Of a DNA stretch of 64,000 bases, positions 36,267-47,554 are shown in pieces. Below the pieces are notes generated by a model, which saw nothing but the letters and a program-made list of their open reading frames with translations, was not told the DNA's origin and ran no database searches. This stretch comes from Panonychus citri. Its lineage: Eukaryota > Arthropoda > Arachnida > Trombidiformes > Tetranychidae. The position numbers were made by a program, and so were the translations under genes. How positions within the stretch are numbered: position 1 is the first letter of the stretch; the number at the start of each line of letters is the position of its first letter. The stretch spans positions 558,001 through 622,000 of the forward strand of contig NW_026515438.1 in NCBI RefSeq assembly GCF_014898815.1. Reading direction: 5' to 3'.

Positions 36267-37139
36267 ATGATTCCTCCTGAACATTTCTCGAAGCAAATTG
36301 CTTCTGCAGTTGGAAAAATCAAATATTATGGTTTCAAAGTTTGTGCAATCGATATTGAGAAACAAACTATTGTAATGAAGGATGGAAGTTTTAAAAATGT
36401 TCCAGTATGGATTTCGATTGTCGACCAGTGCAATAATATTATCTACAACTCATTCATTCGTCATCCAGCAGCAGCTAATTGGGATATGCAAACAGCTTTT
36501 CATGGCTTAAAATACGAAGATGTTCGATTCGCACCGTTATTTGTAAAAGTTCGAGATGAAGTTTTGAAAGTTCTAAGGAAATATGATCGAATCATTCTCT
36601 GTGGTCACATTGCCGATCTTTCTGATCTCTATCTAACTCCACGTGATCATTATTATTTATTACCTCGAATCGTTGACATTTCCCTTTATTATAATTGTCG
36701 AGTTAAATCAAAAGAAGCTCTTGGCCTAAAATATTGTGCCTTCGTTTTATTTGGAAAAATCTTTCAAGAAAAACTCCACTCCCCGATTATCGATGCAGCT
36801 TTTACCCTTTGGCTCTATTTAATCGATATGCCTCGAATTGAAGCAACTTTAATTGAATTATACAAAACCAAACCTCGTTTTACTAAAACTGGTTATCGAG
36901 GATACAATTGGCCTCTTAATTTCAATATGGGTGGACTTTTAAAAGATGTTCTTAAACAAATTATCGATTGGCCTGATGCTCTTAAAACAAATCCAAAACT
37001 CCCAAGAAAAGTACAAGAATCTCAGAAAATTCAACAAAAATTTTATCCTGAAGATTTCATTGATGGAGAACCTGATCATAAACGACCGTTACCTTATAAG
37101 CATATCAGAAGCCTTTTCTACGCTTACGAACGTCGTTAA
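36267..37139 (+). CDS. Accessory ORF, C-terminal part: DEDDh 3'-5' exonuclease domain
   Basis: 290 codons from ATG 36267 (the frame is open from 36246). It resembles the REXO4/ISG20 family of RNA 3'-5' exonucleases. Exo I is CAIDIE (Asp and Glu), followed by WISIVDQCNNIIYNSFIR. Exo II is ILCGHIADLSDL (Asp). Exo III is LHSPIIDAA (the His-x4-Asp of DEDDh enzymes). RIVDISLYY and LKYCAFVLFGKIFQE match the usual strand and helix between them. All catalytic positions appear retained. A basic tail follows. An in-frame TAA at 36243 separates it from the zinc-finger part, so it may be a separate product or the end of one broken gene. Such a domain is not part of standard gypsy elements, so host-gene capture is likely. 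Confidence 0.75.
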   Translation: MIPPEHFSKQIASAVGKIKYYGFKVCAIDIEKQTIVMKDGSFKNVPVWISIVDQCNNIIYNSFIRHPAAANWDMQTAFHGLKYEDVRFAPLFVKVRDEVLKVLRKYDRIILCGHIADLSDLYLTPRDHYYLLPRIVDISLYYNCRVKSKEALGLKYCAFVLFGKIFQEKLHSPIIDAAFTLWLYLIDMPRIEATLIELYKTKPRFTKTGYRGYNWPLNFNMGGLLKDVLKQIIDWPDALKTNPKLPRKVQESQKIQQKFYPEDFIDGEPDHKRPLPYKHIRSLFYAYERR

Positions 37140-37180
37140 GCCTATTTAAAGGTCATAATCGACGCTTTGAACGGGGGCTC

Positions 37181-37670
37181 TGTAAGGGAAACGCTTCGAT
37201 CGGCTTCTTTCCCCCTTAATTATTTCTCTCCATCAACAATCAATTAATTATTATATTTGTTTATCCCGCTTAATCTCTGTAACCAATCATCACTTTCTTT
37301 ACCTGCATAAATACCTATGCTATTTCCTCTTCCTCATCACTTGTTACTACGGTCAAGTTACTACTCATCTCTATGTTAATCTCTCAATCAGGTTATGTTA
37401 ATGTCTAACCTTTAACCTCAAGTTAACTCTCTTCCCAATCTCTCAACTTCCGTTTCCATGTTACAAATCTCAAAGTGTTACTTATCTCAATAAACAATTT
37501 CCTAATTAACTAAATCGTTACTCAATTGCTCTTGCTAATTAGCTAAGAGGGATATTAGGGTAATTTACTTTAAACCCTCTCACTAATTGCTAGGATTGCA
37601 GTTCGATCATTTCGGTGCATTTTTGTAAGGGTGCCTGTACCTCATCCCCGTGAATTAATTAGACCTTACA
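37181..37670 (+). repeat. 3' LTR
   Basis: 490 bp, colinear with the 5' LTR and 6 bp shorter through three small deletions. It ends CCTTACA, followed by the target repeat AAGA. It contains the same hairpin (37534-37590) with AGGGTAATTTACT in the loop. The preceding bases GAACGGGGGCTC are the only purine-rich candidate for second-strand priming and make a weak polypurine tract. Confidence 0.93.
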
Positions 37671-38327
37671 AAGATAATCATCATGAAGGTAGAAAGAAAA
37701 TCGATCCTGGTCATTTCGATCTTCGTAACACTTTCTCTCTCTCTCTCTCTCTCTCTACACAAAAATCCTTTTGTTTCATTTTCCATCATCATCATCATGG
37801 AAGCCATTGAATCTTCATCATGTTATCATCATTATTTTTCTCTTTCCATTTTCAAGGTCAATGTGTCATTAGATTTACTAAGATATTCATTGATCACAAT
37901 TCTCATCAATGATTAACAATCTTCCATATAATATATAAAGTGTATTCCTCATGAGTAAATCATTGGAGATTATATTAATATTAACATGAGAAAAGTTCAT
38001 AACCTTTAAGTTAAAAGGTCGATTATGAGTTAATATCAATGTTCATTAATCTTTCAATATTTCAATTTCATCATTGGATTAATTGGGTTTCTATTGATTT
38101 AGATTAGTTGATTAGATTAGCTTTTTCACTCTCTTAATTATCAATTGAATGAATGTTTGATTGGGTTAAATCAATCGCTTCTAAGTATTGGATTGATTTC
38201 ATTTCAATTGGTTGTATAAGTTAATCAGTCTGAGTTACAATTTTTTTTTGTCAAATATTACTATTGATTAATTGTCTTAATTAATGGTCAATCAATTAAT
38301 TTCATCACCAATTAATGACATACTGAC
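37671..38327 (-). other. RXR intron 1, distal part
   Basis: Between the 3' LTR and RXR exon 1. It contains CT and ATC/CAT low-complexity runs (37725-37755, 37785-37800) and A+T-rich DNA. No coding exon was seen. The pre-insertion target can be read by joining the flanks around AAGA. Confidence 0.6.
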
Positions 38328-38424
38328 CTGGTGAAGGTGAATTTGGTTGGCCCCAAGTATTTGGACTTTGAGTTTGATATAAAAGTGCAGTCACACTTAA
38401 TTTGGGTCTATCTTTTTTGTACAT
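38328..38424 (-). CDS. RXR: RXR exon 1 (N-terminal 32 residues)
   Basis: Minus-strand ATG at 38424 opens MYKKDRPKLSVTALLYQ and runs to CCA-G before the donor GTCAGT. The KKDRPxLSVTAL start resembles the conserved N-terminus of some arthropod RXR/USP isoforms (family knowledge). The exon ends in phase 1, exactly what the acceptor at 12384 needs; joining gives an uninterrupted frame into the A/B domain. No other long frame lies here. This makes intron 1 about 26 kb, 12 kb of which is the retrotransposon. An acceptor-like CCAATTAG lies about 80 bp upstream, so a separate 5' UTR exon is possible. Confidence 0.78.
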
Positions 38425-41400
38425 AATCAATTTAATCAGTTAATTGTTTTCCTTTGATGATTAATTAATAATTAAGATAAACGGTAAAGTCTAATTGGTA
38501 GAGTTAATCACTTCCTTTTCCGTTTTTGTTTCCTTGATTAATTGGTCGACTCTCACCCGATGTATTCAAAAAAGAGATGGACTCAAGTTTAATTTGATTG
38601 TTTCCACTTAATTAACTAATTAATTGTCGTTGGAAAGTCTCACTTTTAATCAAAGTAATTAGATTTAAATTTAGACAAATTCAATCAAATTTTGGTAACT
38701 AAATTGTCGGCGTAATGATTAAATGAAGCACTTATTCATAATTGTTGTTGATTAATTGATTGATATCAAATTTTGATTAACTGGATTAAATTGGATTCGA
38801 TGAATTAAAATTAAATTGATTAATGTTCAATAACAAATCAATACAGATCAAAGATTAGGAACAATTGAAGATTTAATGAGAAAAAAAATTAAACAAAACT
38901 TAATTAAGTATAACAATAATTACTATTGAAATTAAATCGTTGTCACAAATTAATAATAAACAATATCAATTTACATAACAATTAAAAATGAAACAATTAA
39001 ACAATGGATAAAAGTTGATTGGTTAACAATTAAATGGGCGATGATTGAAAATAGTTGATTAGTTGATTAGTTGATTAGCATGAAGAGACATTCACACAGA
39101 GACACAGAATCACAATAACCTTTTAATTATGATTAAAATTAACAAGCGAAATCCAATTAAATCAATTTAATTTGGGTGAACACAGAATTAAATGTATCAC
39201 AGAGAGAAGGAGAGAAATGAAGATGAAGATGATAAATGATATCGATGAACTTGAAGGTCGACAGAAGAAACAATTAAGAAGAGAAGAAGAAGAAGAAAAA
39301 AGTTCGAAAATTAAATTAAATTGTGTAGAGAATTAAATTTCGTTATATTGGGTAATAATAATACTAAGAAGATACAATTAAATTGATAAGGTAAATGAAA
39401 ACATTGACGGGTTATCAACCTAAAAGAGTTACTTTCATATTCATTTCATTTTTTTTCTTCTTTTGGATTCTCTCTCCCTCTGTAAGTTTATTATTATTAG
39501 GGGATTTTCAGATAAAATTCTGGGCTTATCTATGGTAGATATTTTTATAATAATAGTATATCTAGTGTATATATACAGAGAGAGAGAGAGAGAAAGTGAT
39601 GAGAGGGAGAGGAGGGAGTGAGTTTATTATTGATAAAATGTTCAACTTCTAACCAAGTCTGTGTTTGAAATAATTTTTTGACGTTGGTGGTTATTGTACG
39701 TTAACGAAAGGCAGAGAAAGAGAGATGAGTGAGCTAGGGAGTGTTTGGATTTGAGAGAGAGAAAGAGATGAAAGAGTTGGAAGAAAGGGTGAGAGAGAAA
39801 AGATGAGAAGGGGAAAGGATGGTGAGAGAGAGAGAGAGAGAGAGAGTTGAATAGTGTTGTTGATCGGTGAGAGAAATGAAAGTGGGAGAAAATTGAAGGG
39901 AGATTATGGTGAGAGTAAGAGTGAGTCTTGGTGAGTGAGAGAGGTTGAAACTTGTAAGGGCGGGAGGAGAGGGAGAGATTGCGCGAGCTAGTGAGTTTGT
40001 GTGATGAGAAAAGAAAAGAAAATGTTAACAAACGAAAGAGAGGAAAAAAAAATAAGAGAAAGATATGAGTAACTAACGAAAGAGTAACTATGTGAGTGTG
40101 TCTGAAGAAACTCAGAGGAATGAATTTTATCTTCAAGTGAGATGATCATGAAAAAAAAGAAGAAGAAAATAAGAGGGAAAGAAAAAAGAGACTCTCTTGT
40201 AACCGGGGAATGACTTACTAACGATTCGTTAGTATGTTAACCATTTTCTCTTATGTCAAACGTACGTTGCTACGAACTGAAAACTTTTCCAACTTTTTTT
40301 CTCTTCTCCTCCAGTGGCTCCATCTGTTGGCGAATTTCGAAAACTATCGAATTTACCATTTTTTCCAATTCATTTTCTTTAAATTCAATTTTCAACCTTC
40401 AAATTTATTACCAACTTCGTATTTAATTATTTGCTCATTAATCTGATTTAATCTTTAATTCCCCATACGCTCTCTCTCTCTCTCTAACTACTTAATTTAC
40501 ACTTTAATCAGCTAATTATTAATCTTATATCATCCATTTGATATTGAGCAATTTTCTTCTTGTTTTTGTTTGTCTCATGATCTTGATTTTTTTTGTTATT
40601 ATTTAGCTTTACGATTGCAATTAAAACTGATCACCATGTTGATCAATTCATGATGATCAAGTTGGTTAATATTTCAAGTTTATTAATCATTATATTGACT
40701 TCGTTGTTGTTGTTGTTGATTATCAACAAATAAATATATTTATAAATGACACTTTCAGGTAAATCAAATGAAATGATTATATAAATTGAATGTCTGATCC
40801 AGTGATGAGATTAATTTATTAATTTTCTTCTTCTCAATTGGATTAGATTTTCGTTAATCTAAATAGTCACAAGCTCATAATTAATATCAATGTGCTTTTT
40901 ATTTACTATTTTACCGAAAATCTAATTAGATTTAGATTTGAATTGCAAGTTGAAAGTTTAAGCTTAATTTGTTTTTACTGCTTCTCCCTGATTATGTAAT
41001 TATTATAATTAATTTAATCCACAATTCAAGGTTAATCATTCAACGATTTAGCTTAATTGTGATAAATTAACACTGGACATTTCCTTGAGCTTTTGTGTTA
41101 AATGTTGAATCAACAGCAACAATTAAAAGTAAACTTTATATTTTTGCTCTAATTTTTGGTTTTTCAGTCTTAATTATGATCCAGGAAATTGTAATTAACT
41201 GTAACACTTTTAATTGCAACCAAGCAAAGGTTAAATAATATCAATGAGCTAATCAATTATTATGAAAATCAAATTGCTTATATTTGATTAATGATTAAAA
41301 CAAAGGAAGAAGATATGAAAAAGTTGATCAAGATTAATAATTAAGTTAAATTGTTCATCCGGTTAGATTAGTTTCTGATAATTTGAATGAGCAACAATTA

Positions 41401-43744
41401 ACTTTAATCATAACGATTTCATAGTTACTGTTTAATTAATCAAAAAGCAAAATTAATCAAGGTTATTGTTGATATTGTGTAATCCTGGTTACAATTTAAT
41501 ATTAATGAACAATGATTTAGTTTTATAATTATAATCCAATTTATATTCATTTAATAATTTCAATTAGAAATTAATTGTTTGATTAAGCCCTAAGGGCATG
41601 ATAATTGAAAACAATAACAAAATTAAAGTGCTTAAATCAGTGATTGATTAACTTTTTTCAGTTTAATTGATTAACAATTACGTTTCCTCGTCTAAAGTTT
41701 AAGGACAATCAGCTTAATTGAGGATATAATTAGTGTTTCCAATTGTTAATCAATGTGTCTCATAATTCAATTTAATCTCAATTAATCCCAATTAGAAACA
41801 AAGTTATAATTACAATCAATTAATTGTTAATAACAAACTTTAGGACAACGATTAAGCAATAAATGATTTTTTTAATTCACTTTAAAAGTGCAATACAATT
41901 ATATATAAATATTAATCTAATAAAACAACAACAAAAGTTAATTTAGTAATTTAGCTTCACTAATTAGTTAATCATGATCAACATTTTTCCTTGGCTTCAA
42001 CTTAATCAAACTTAAAATAAAACAAAAAACTATGGTTTTTGATATTATTGTGATTAAGGATTGAATCAAATTCAAGGCTATTTAATAATCAATTTAGTTG
42101 ATTATTTGATTTACTTGGCTTCTTGATTTAATCACTTTCAATTTGTGTGTATATTGATTAATGATTGTAGATGCATCTTATTACAATTAAATCAAATAGT
42201 ATGGTTAATTGTGAATTAAACACTAAAAGCTAATCATATACACAATCATACGCATTTAGCTAATTGTTGATTATCTATGTTGATTAATTAACTAATTTGA
42301 TTGATAAAAAACAAACTGAATTCATAAAAATGTGAGAAGGTGAAAAGTTTTTATCACAATTAGTTTGATTGGAGTGATTGTTGAAACTGAATTAAAGACG
42401 CAATTAAGTGTATGCATTTAAGAAAAAGTTAATTAAGTTAATAAGAAGATAAAATTAACCATAGATTTTGATTATCTTAGTGATTAAGATGAGTAGGTTT
42501 ACCTGGTTTAACCAGTTCTTTCAACCCGTTTACCTGTTTGGAATCATGAATACGTTTAATTGTTGAGAAGAAGTAAAAAAGATCCAAAGATAATCAAGTA
42601 ACAATCAAGAATATTTTTAATTAGAAACTTTGATTCCATTTTGTTTCTCATTGATGATTGATCTTGATGTTCATCAATTAGATTGTATTTTTCAGCCGCA
42701 ATAAACAATTGATGAATTGAACTGATTTCATGGTTAACTCATTACATGATTAATGTTAATTGTCAGCAATTATAATTGTCTGAATGTTATTACATAATTT
42801 TTCAAATACGATCAGCGAATTGGTAGCAAATTGTTTTCATATTTGTTTGTAAACATTAAAAGAGTAACAATTTAATGGTTTTGATGATTAGGAATTGACT
42901 TGTTATTAAACAATTGATTAGATTGATTGTTGATAATTAAAGTAATTTAAGAAAACCCCATTGGATTGGGTTATTATTTAACAGGGTAATCCAAGGTTAT
43001 TGAGCTTTCTATTATTATTTCAACTCTTTTTTTTTCAAGTAATCACTCATTTTTTTACATGGAGACAGAGAAATAGAAAGGGAAAGGGAAGTTCAATGAT
43101 GATAATCATTTTATCATCATCATCATACATTAGGTAACATTGATAATGAATATAATAGCTTAGTTACCAGAGCATTGCGTGTTAACAATCAACCTTTTAC
43201 AAAAGCAAAATGATAATGAAAATTGAAGTATGTTGATGATTTAGCAGAAAATAATGAAATGAAATTATCATGTAGGAGTCCTATTGATGTCCATTGAACA
43301 ATTATACGAGGGAGAGATTGAAATACAATGGAAGAGAGAGAGAGAGAGAGCAAAGTAATCACCAAGTACCAATTCAAAAACCCCTTTGGTAACAATTATA
43401 ACAAAGGATAGAAGTTGATTCCAATTGGATTAAGTTGATGTGGATAAAATGTATTAATAGAAACTTAAAATGTTGATTCCAATGGTATTAGAAGATTGTA
43501 TTTGCTGAATTAATCGTGAAATTTGTATTATCATCATGATCTTTTTATATTCACACTGATTTCCATTCAATCCTTTTGTTTCATCTGATTACCATTGTTA
43601 CCAAATCTGAACGAAAAATATGGCCGATGAAATTTTCTGTAAGCTTGTTTTCTTCTCATCTGATGATCATCATCTGCTCCCACCTTGTTGATTGTTATTG
43701 TAGACTGACAGTTCTAATATTAATAGGCCTATTGTCATTAGAAC

Positions 43745-43746
<2 letters not shown>

Positions 43747-43784
<38 letters not shown>
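43747..43784 (+). repeat. (GA)n microsatellite
   Basis: About 19 uninterrupted GA units. The encoded Glu-Arg run at the end of a nearby small frame is an artefact of this repeat. GA tracts of this length can bind GAGA-type factors in arthropods, but no gene start is evident beside it. Confidence 0.9.
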
Positions 43785-43790
<6 letters not shown>

Positions 43791-46425
43791 AAGGACATAG
43801 AACCCTTTGTTTCTCTTATTGTTTCGAGTTCTAACCTTGAGGAAAATTATTATTCTTTTTATCCTCCAACACGTTTTCAGTTTTTCTCCAATTCTATTAT
43901 AAAGGCAAACAAAGTTATCATCATTTTCTTCATCTTGAAAATATTTTCCTTTTCCTCTTTAGGCTGAATAATTAATAATCTATCTTCTTTTTCTTATTCA
44001 TTGTCCTCTTTTCATTCCCCTGGTTCATGTAAATTCAGTCAATTATGTTCATGTTAGACTTTCTCTCTTGCAGCTCTGTTAGCCATCCTATTCGAGATTA
44101 TCATCATAATTATCATCATGGAGACTCAACTGTTGATGAAGAGAAAATAATCAACATTAACAGCACAAATATCTATTGACGCATAACTTATTTGAGCTTT
44201 TTTCTTTTTCTCTTCTTCTTCTTCTTGTTGGAAGATATAAAAAAACGTCATCAGAAAAGAAGAAACTTTTTCAGGTTCTGGTTCATCTTTCTCTTGATCA
44301 GCCAATGTTTCTTTTTGGCCTGTTAACTTGAATATCTTTTGTTGGTGTAGATTTAATTGTAGACTTTCAATTTCCATCTCTTTCCCTGATTTGATTACAT
44401 AACACTTTCGGTTCTGAGAAAATGGATTCATCAACTTTTCCAATCAACAGGTGAGAAAGAAATTCATTCTTTCTCCTCGGCAGGTTATCATTAAGTATTC
44501 CATCATGAATTCTGGGAAAGGTGGAAGAGAGAGAGAGAAAAGTAATGGTCAGTGGGAATGTAGTGGCGATTGTACATTGGTGGTCACTCTGTGGATTCAC
44601 GGGTTGCATTTTCACTCTTTAATCAAGTGATAAATTAATTCTTCTAACAACATTGTTGTATTATAAAGAAAAAGAAGTAGAAACGATTCTCTAATTTTCT
44701 ATTCTTTCCATAGTATCTTCGTCTTTTCTTTGTTTTTCCTCTTCGCCAGTAGAATCTTTCGTTTCAATTATAATATCGTTCTTTTCTTTATCGTGTTTTG
44801 TTTACTCCTTTTCTTCAATTGTTTTATACTCCTACTCCTTGTATGTACTCCACCATATTCTGATTGGGTGTGTAATAGATTATGTACTTTAGGCGGTGGA
44901 GAAATGAGAAACAATAGAGAAACCAATATAACACCCTTATGATGAGCATGTAAGGCTCGTGGTTCCAGAGACTTGTGATACTTTTTATCCAATTGACAGA
45001 ATTCACGTCATTTTCAAATGATCGTTTTCAACAGCATGTTAGAAATGATGGAAGACGTTGGATGATGTAAGTTATGATCAGCGAAACAATCAAATTTCCT
45101 CCAATTAGCTTTTCCAAATTTCTTAATTTGCATGTTGATTTTACATCAACGAAGCATAAGTAAACGATGTAAATAACAAGTTAATTTGACTTTCATTTCC
45201 ATTGTATTTTGATGAGAGGGCAATTAGTTAATTTCTCGTAATATTATGAAGACTTAACAACAGCAACAATCCAACCATAAATTAACTAACAACGTTATAT
45301 TCTTGGTGATTACGTTTGGTTTTCTTTCTTTTTTCTTTACTTTTTCTTTCAGTTGATTATCTCGTTCTAAGGAAAAGATTGTTATTCACTTGCCATTAAG
45401 ATCTCTTCTTGTTTTCTTCTCATGGTACACTGACCTTACGAAGTACTTTCATCTTTCTTTCTCCCGTAAGATAATTATTGACGATTGACATCTCCAAATA
45501 GGATGAATTTATCGAGGATCAGGTAGTTTCTTGCCCAGAGAGAGAGAGAGAGAGAGAGACCCGTCTTCTTTCCCCCTGCAAACGAATCCGCTTTTCCTTT
45601 TGGATATTTGGTAACTTGTGAGTCCATCAGAATAGGTAAGAATCATTCACTCAGATTGTTCAGAGGGAAAGAGGCTAAATTTCATGGTAAAGATAAACAG
45701 AAACAGGTTTTCTTTTTCTTCCCTCTCTCTCTCCATGAATCGTTCATATAAGATGAATGTTTAGTTCGGCATCAGGATGAATTGAAGGTTGTTTTCCTTG
45801 TTGTTTTCTTATCACCAGCCAAGTATCTGCCTTTTTTTATATTCGACAAACTCTGAGAAATGAAACATCATCTTCTTCTTTACTATCTCTCATCATCATC
45901 ATCATCATCTTTTTCTTCTGATTGTTCCATGTTGATATAATCACTCTGGAAGATGAGAAAACACATAAAACGAAAAAAAAATACTTGAAAAGATTTCTTT
46001 TCCTCCATCAACATAAGATGAAATTCCTCTTCTTTCCCTCTTAACACAGAGTTTTATCACCCTCTGGCTATATTATACATCAGCTTGTTCACCTTTACAA
46101 TAGAAATAAATACAAAAAAACAACCAATTAACCAATAAAGTAATTGATAAAGAATAGAAAAAATCTCTTAGAATTGCGGTAAAAATGGCTACTCACCATT
46201 CTCATCAAAGAAAAAGATCCAAACTCAAACAGAAAAGAACAGAAAAGAAAACCAATTAAAACGATCCACATGATGACAACTTTGATTGACAATCAAAGAC
46301 AATTAAATGTTTCCCAATCATTAATCATAATTAAAAAGAATTAGTTTTAATCAATTAACCAAAACACAAAAAGAATCAATTTTCTGGTCTCCATGTGAAG
46401 GCCAATCAGAAACTCTTTCGCCCCG

Positions 46426-46438
46426 GTTGCTTAGCAAC
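46426..46438. promoter_or_regulatory. Candidate X-box (RFX-type site)
   Basis: GTTGCTTAGCAAC is a perfect inverted repeat with a one-base centre, matching the general GTTGC-N-GCAAC form of RFX/DAF-19 binding sites (family knowledge). It lies in a locally G+C-rich patch (CGCCCCGG) next to GGCCAATCAG, a CCAAT-type motif, in otherwise A+T-rich DNA. A minus-strand GAATG-GTGAGT donor-like site follows at about 46.19 kb, so a promoter and untranslated first exon reading toward RXR is possible but unproven. Confidence 0.35.
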
Positions 46439-47554
46439 GAGAACATATGATGATCATGTGATCTTTTTGTTTTCTTTTCTTTTAATTACAATTAATTAAC
46501 TAATTATTAATGGTGATTAAAGTTTCTCATTTTCAATTTAATATTCTAAATTGTCTTGATGTTGGGGTTGCTTGAATTGTTAACAATTAGCTGGTTAATT
46601 GTTGTAACATTTGGTGAATGTAAAGTGAACATTTGATTGAGAAATTTTCATTTGGATCAATATTTTATAATTGAAGTTAATGTTGTGTAATATTAATGAT
46701 TACAATTAATCAAGTGAACTTAAATTATTACCTGTCAAAGTGTTGCTAATTTAATCATCTAATGTATTAACTGAACCGATGTTATGGTTTAACTTGATTC
46801 CTTGGAAATGGTTTACAATCAAATCTAATGGTAAACTCGTTCTCATTTTTGATAATACATTTAATTGACTTTTAATTGTTTTTTTTTCTTCATAAAATAT
46901 ACACGGTAAGTGATGATTTAATTATCTCTTTTAAATAATTAAATTTTGTAAATTGTAGTTTCTGTTTACTTCTTTGGTGTTTAAATTACACTTTTGCCAA
47001 CTATTGTAGGCTCAGTTGTCGCCTCTCAATGGGAAAATTGTATTTACACCTTGAAAAAAATTCATTTACTCTTGATAACTTTTAATTATCTGTTAATTAT
47101 GATTTAATGTCCAAAATCATTAGTTGAATCAATTGTTGGTGCAACTATGAATCTCTCATGAGTAAGTGTCTATTTCAGGATATTCATAAGATCAATCGTC
47201 TAATTAATATTGTCAATGTTTACGATTAATTAACATATAACATTCTTGGCATAAAATCAGAAAATTGATCAACTTGATCAGTTTAATTTAAGATCACAAT
47301 CAATGAATCAATCATTTAATTTTACATTGTAATTAAATCTTAGATTAATTGATAGTCAATGACATAAATATCAATCTAATTACATAAATAGTGATTAAAG
47401 ATAATGATCACAATTGATTGTCAAGATGAAAAGAGAGAGAGAGAGATAATTAATTTACAATCAACGACTGATCAAGACACAAATATATGAACAATTAAAA
47501 ATATAAGATTAAATGGAATGACAATTATATTAGAAAGTAAACAATTAAGAATAA

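Larger units (their letters stand above)
25704..37670 (+). mobile_element. Ty3/gypsy-type LTR retrotransposon with accessory exonuclease ORF
   Basis: A 12-kb element bounded by two direct LTRs (496 and 490 bp) that begin TGTAAGG and end CCTTACA, and flanked by the 4-bp direct repeat AAGA. Internal order: gag with one zinc knuckle, aspartic protease, RT, RNase H, integrase, hairpin array, RING/TRAF-finger and DEDDh exonuclease region, 3' LTR. The protease-RT-RNaseH-integrase order and the YIDD box place it in Ty3/gypsy (Metaviridae type). The reading frame is broken by several +1 and -1 changes, so activity is uncertain. The element is inserted antisense in RXR intron 1. Internal length is about double that of typical gypsy elements without accessory genes. 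Confidence 0.93.
38425..47554. other. Intergenic DNA upstream of RXR and 3' of ARFGEF3
   Basis: About 9 kb with no supported gene. It contains purine-rich stretches (39570-40200, with GA runs at 39577-39592 and 39824-39847), a long (GA)n at 43747-43784, another at 45540-45559, and A+T-rich DNA with many TTAATTG words. It presumably includes the RXR promoter and any 5' UTR exons. The frame at 44443-44126 on the minus strand has fairly ordinary composition but no start or splice context I can defend. Confidence 0.5.

Noticed and set aside
25699..37680. CRISPR-like reading of the repeated 13-base core
   Set aside because: Units are irregularly spaced, occur in both orientations, have self-complementary flanks rather than spacers, and lie in a eukaryotic retrotransposon.
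39642..40136. 164-codon Ser/Phe/Leu-rich minus-strand frame
   Set aside because: Reverse of a GA/GAGT-rich tract; reading it as a membrane protein would be an artefact of CT-rich codons.
44126..44443. 105-codon minus-strand frame with moderate composition
   Set aside because: No homology recognised, poly-Glu run from a CTT repeat, no convincing start, splice sites or neighbouring exons.
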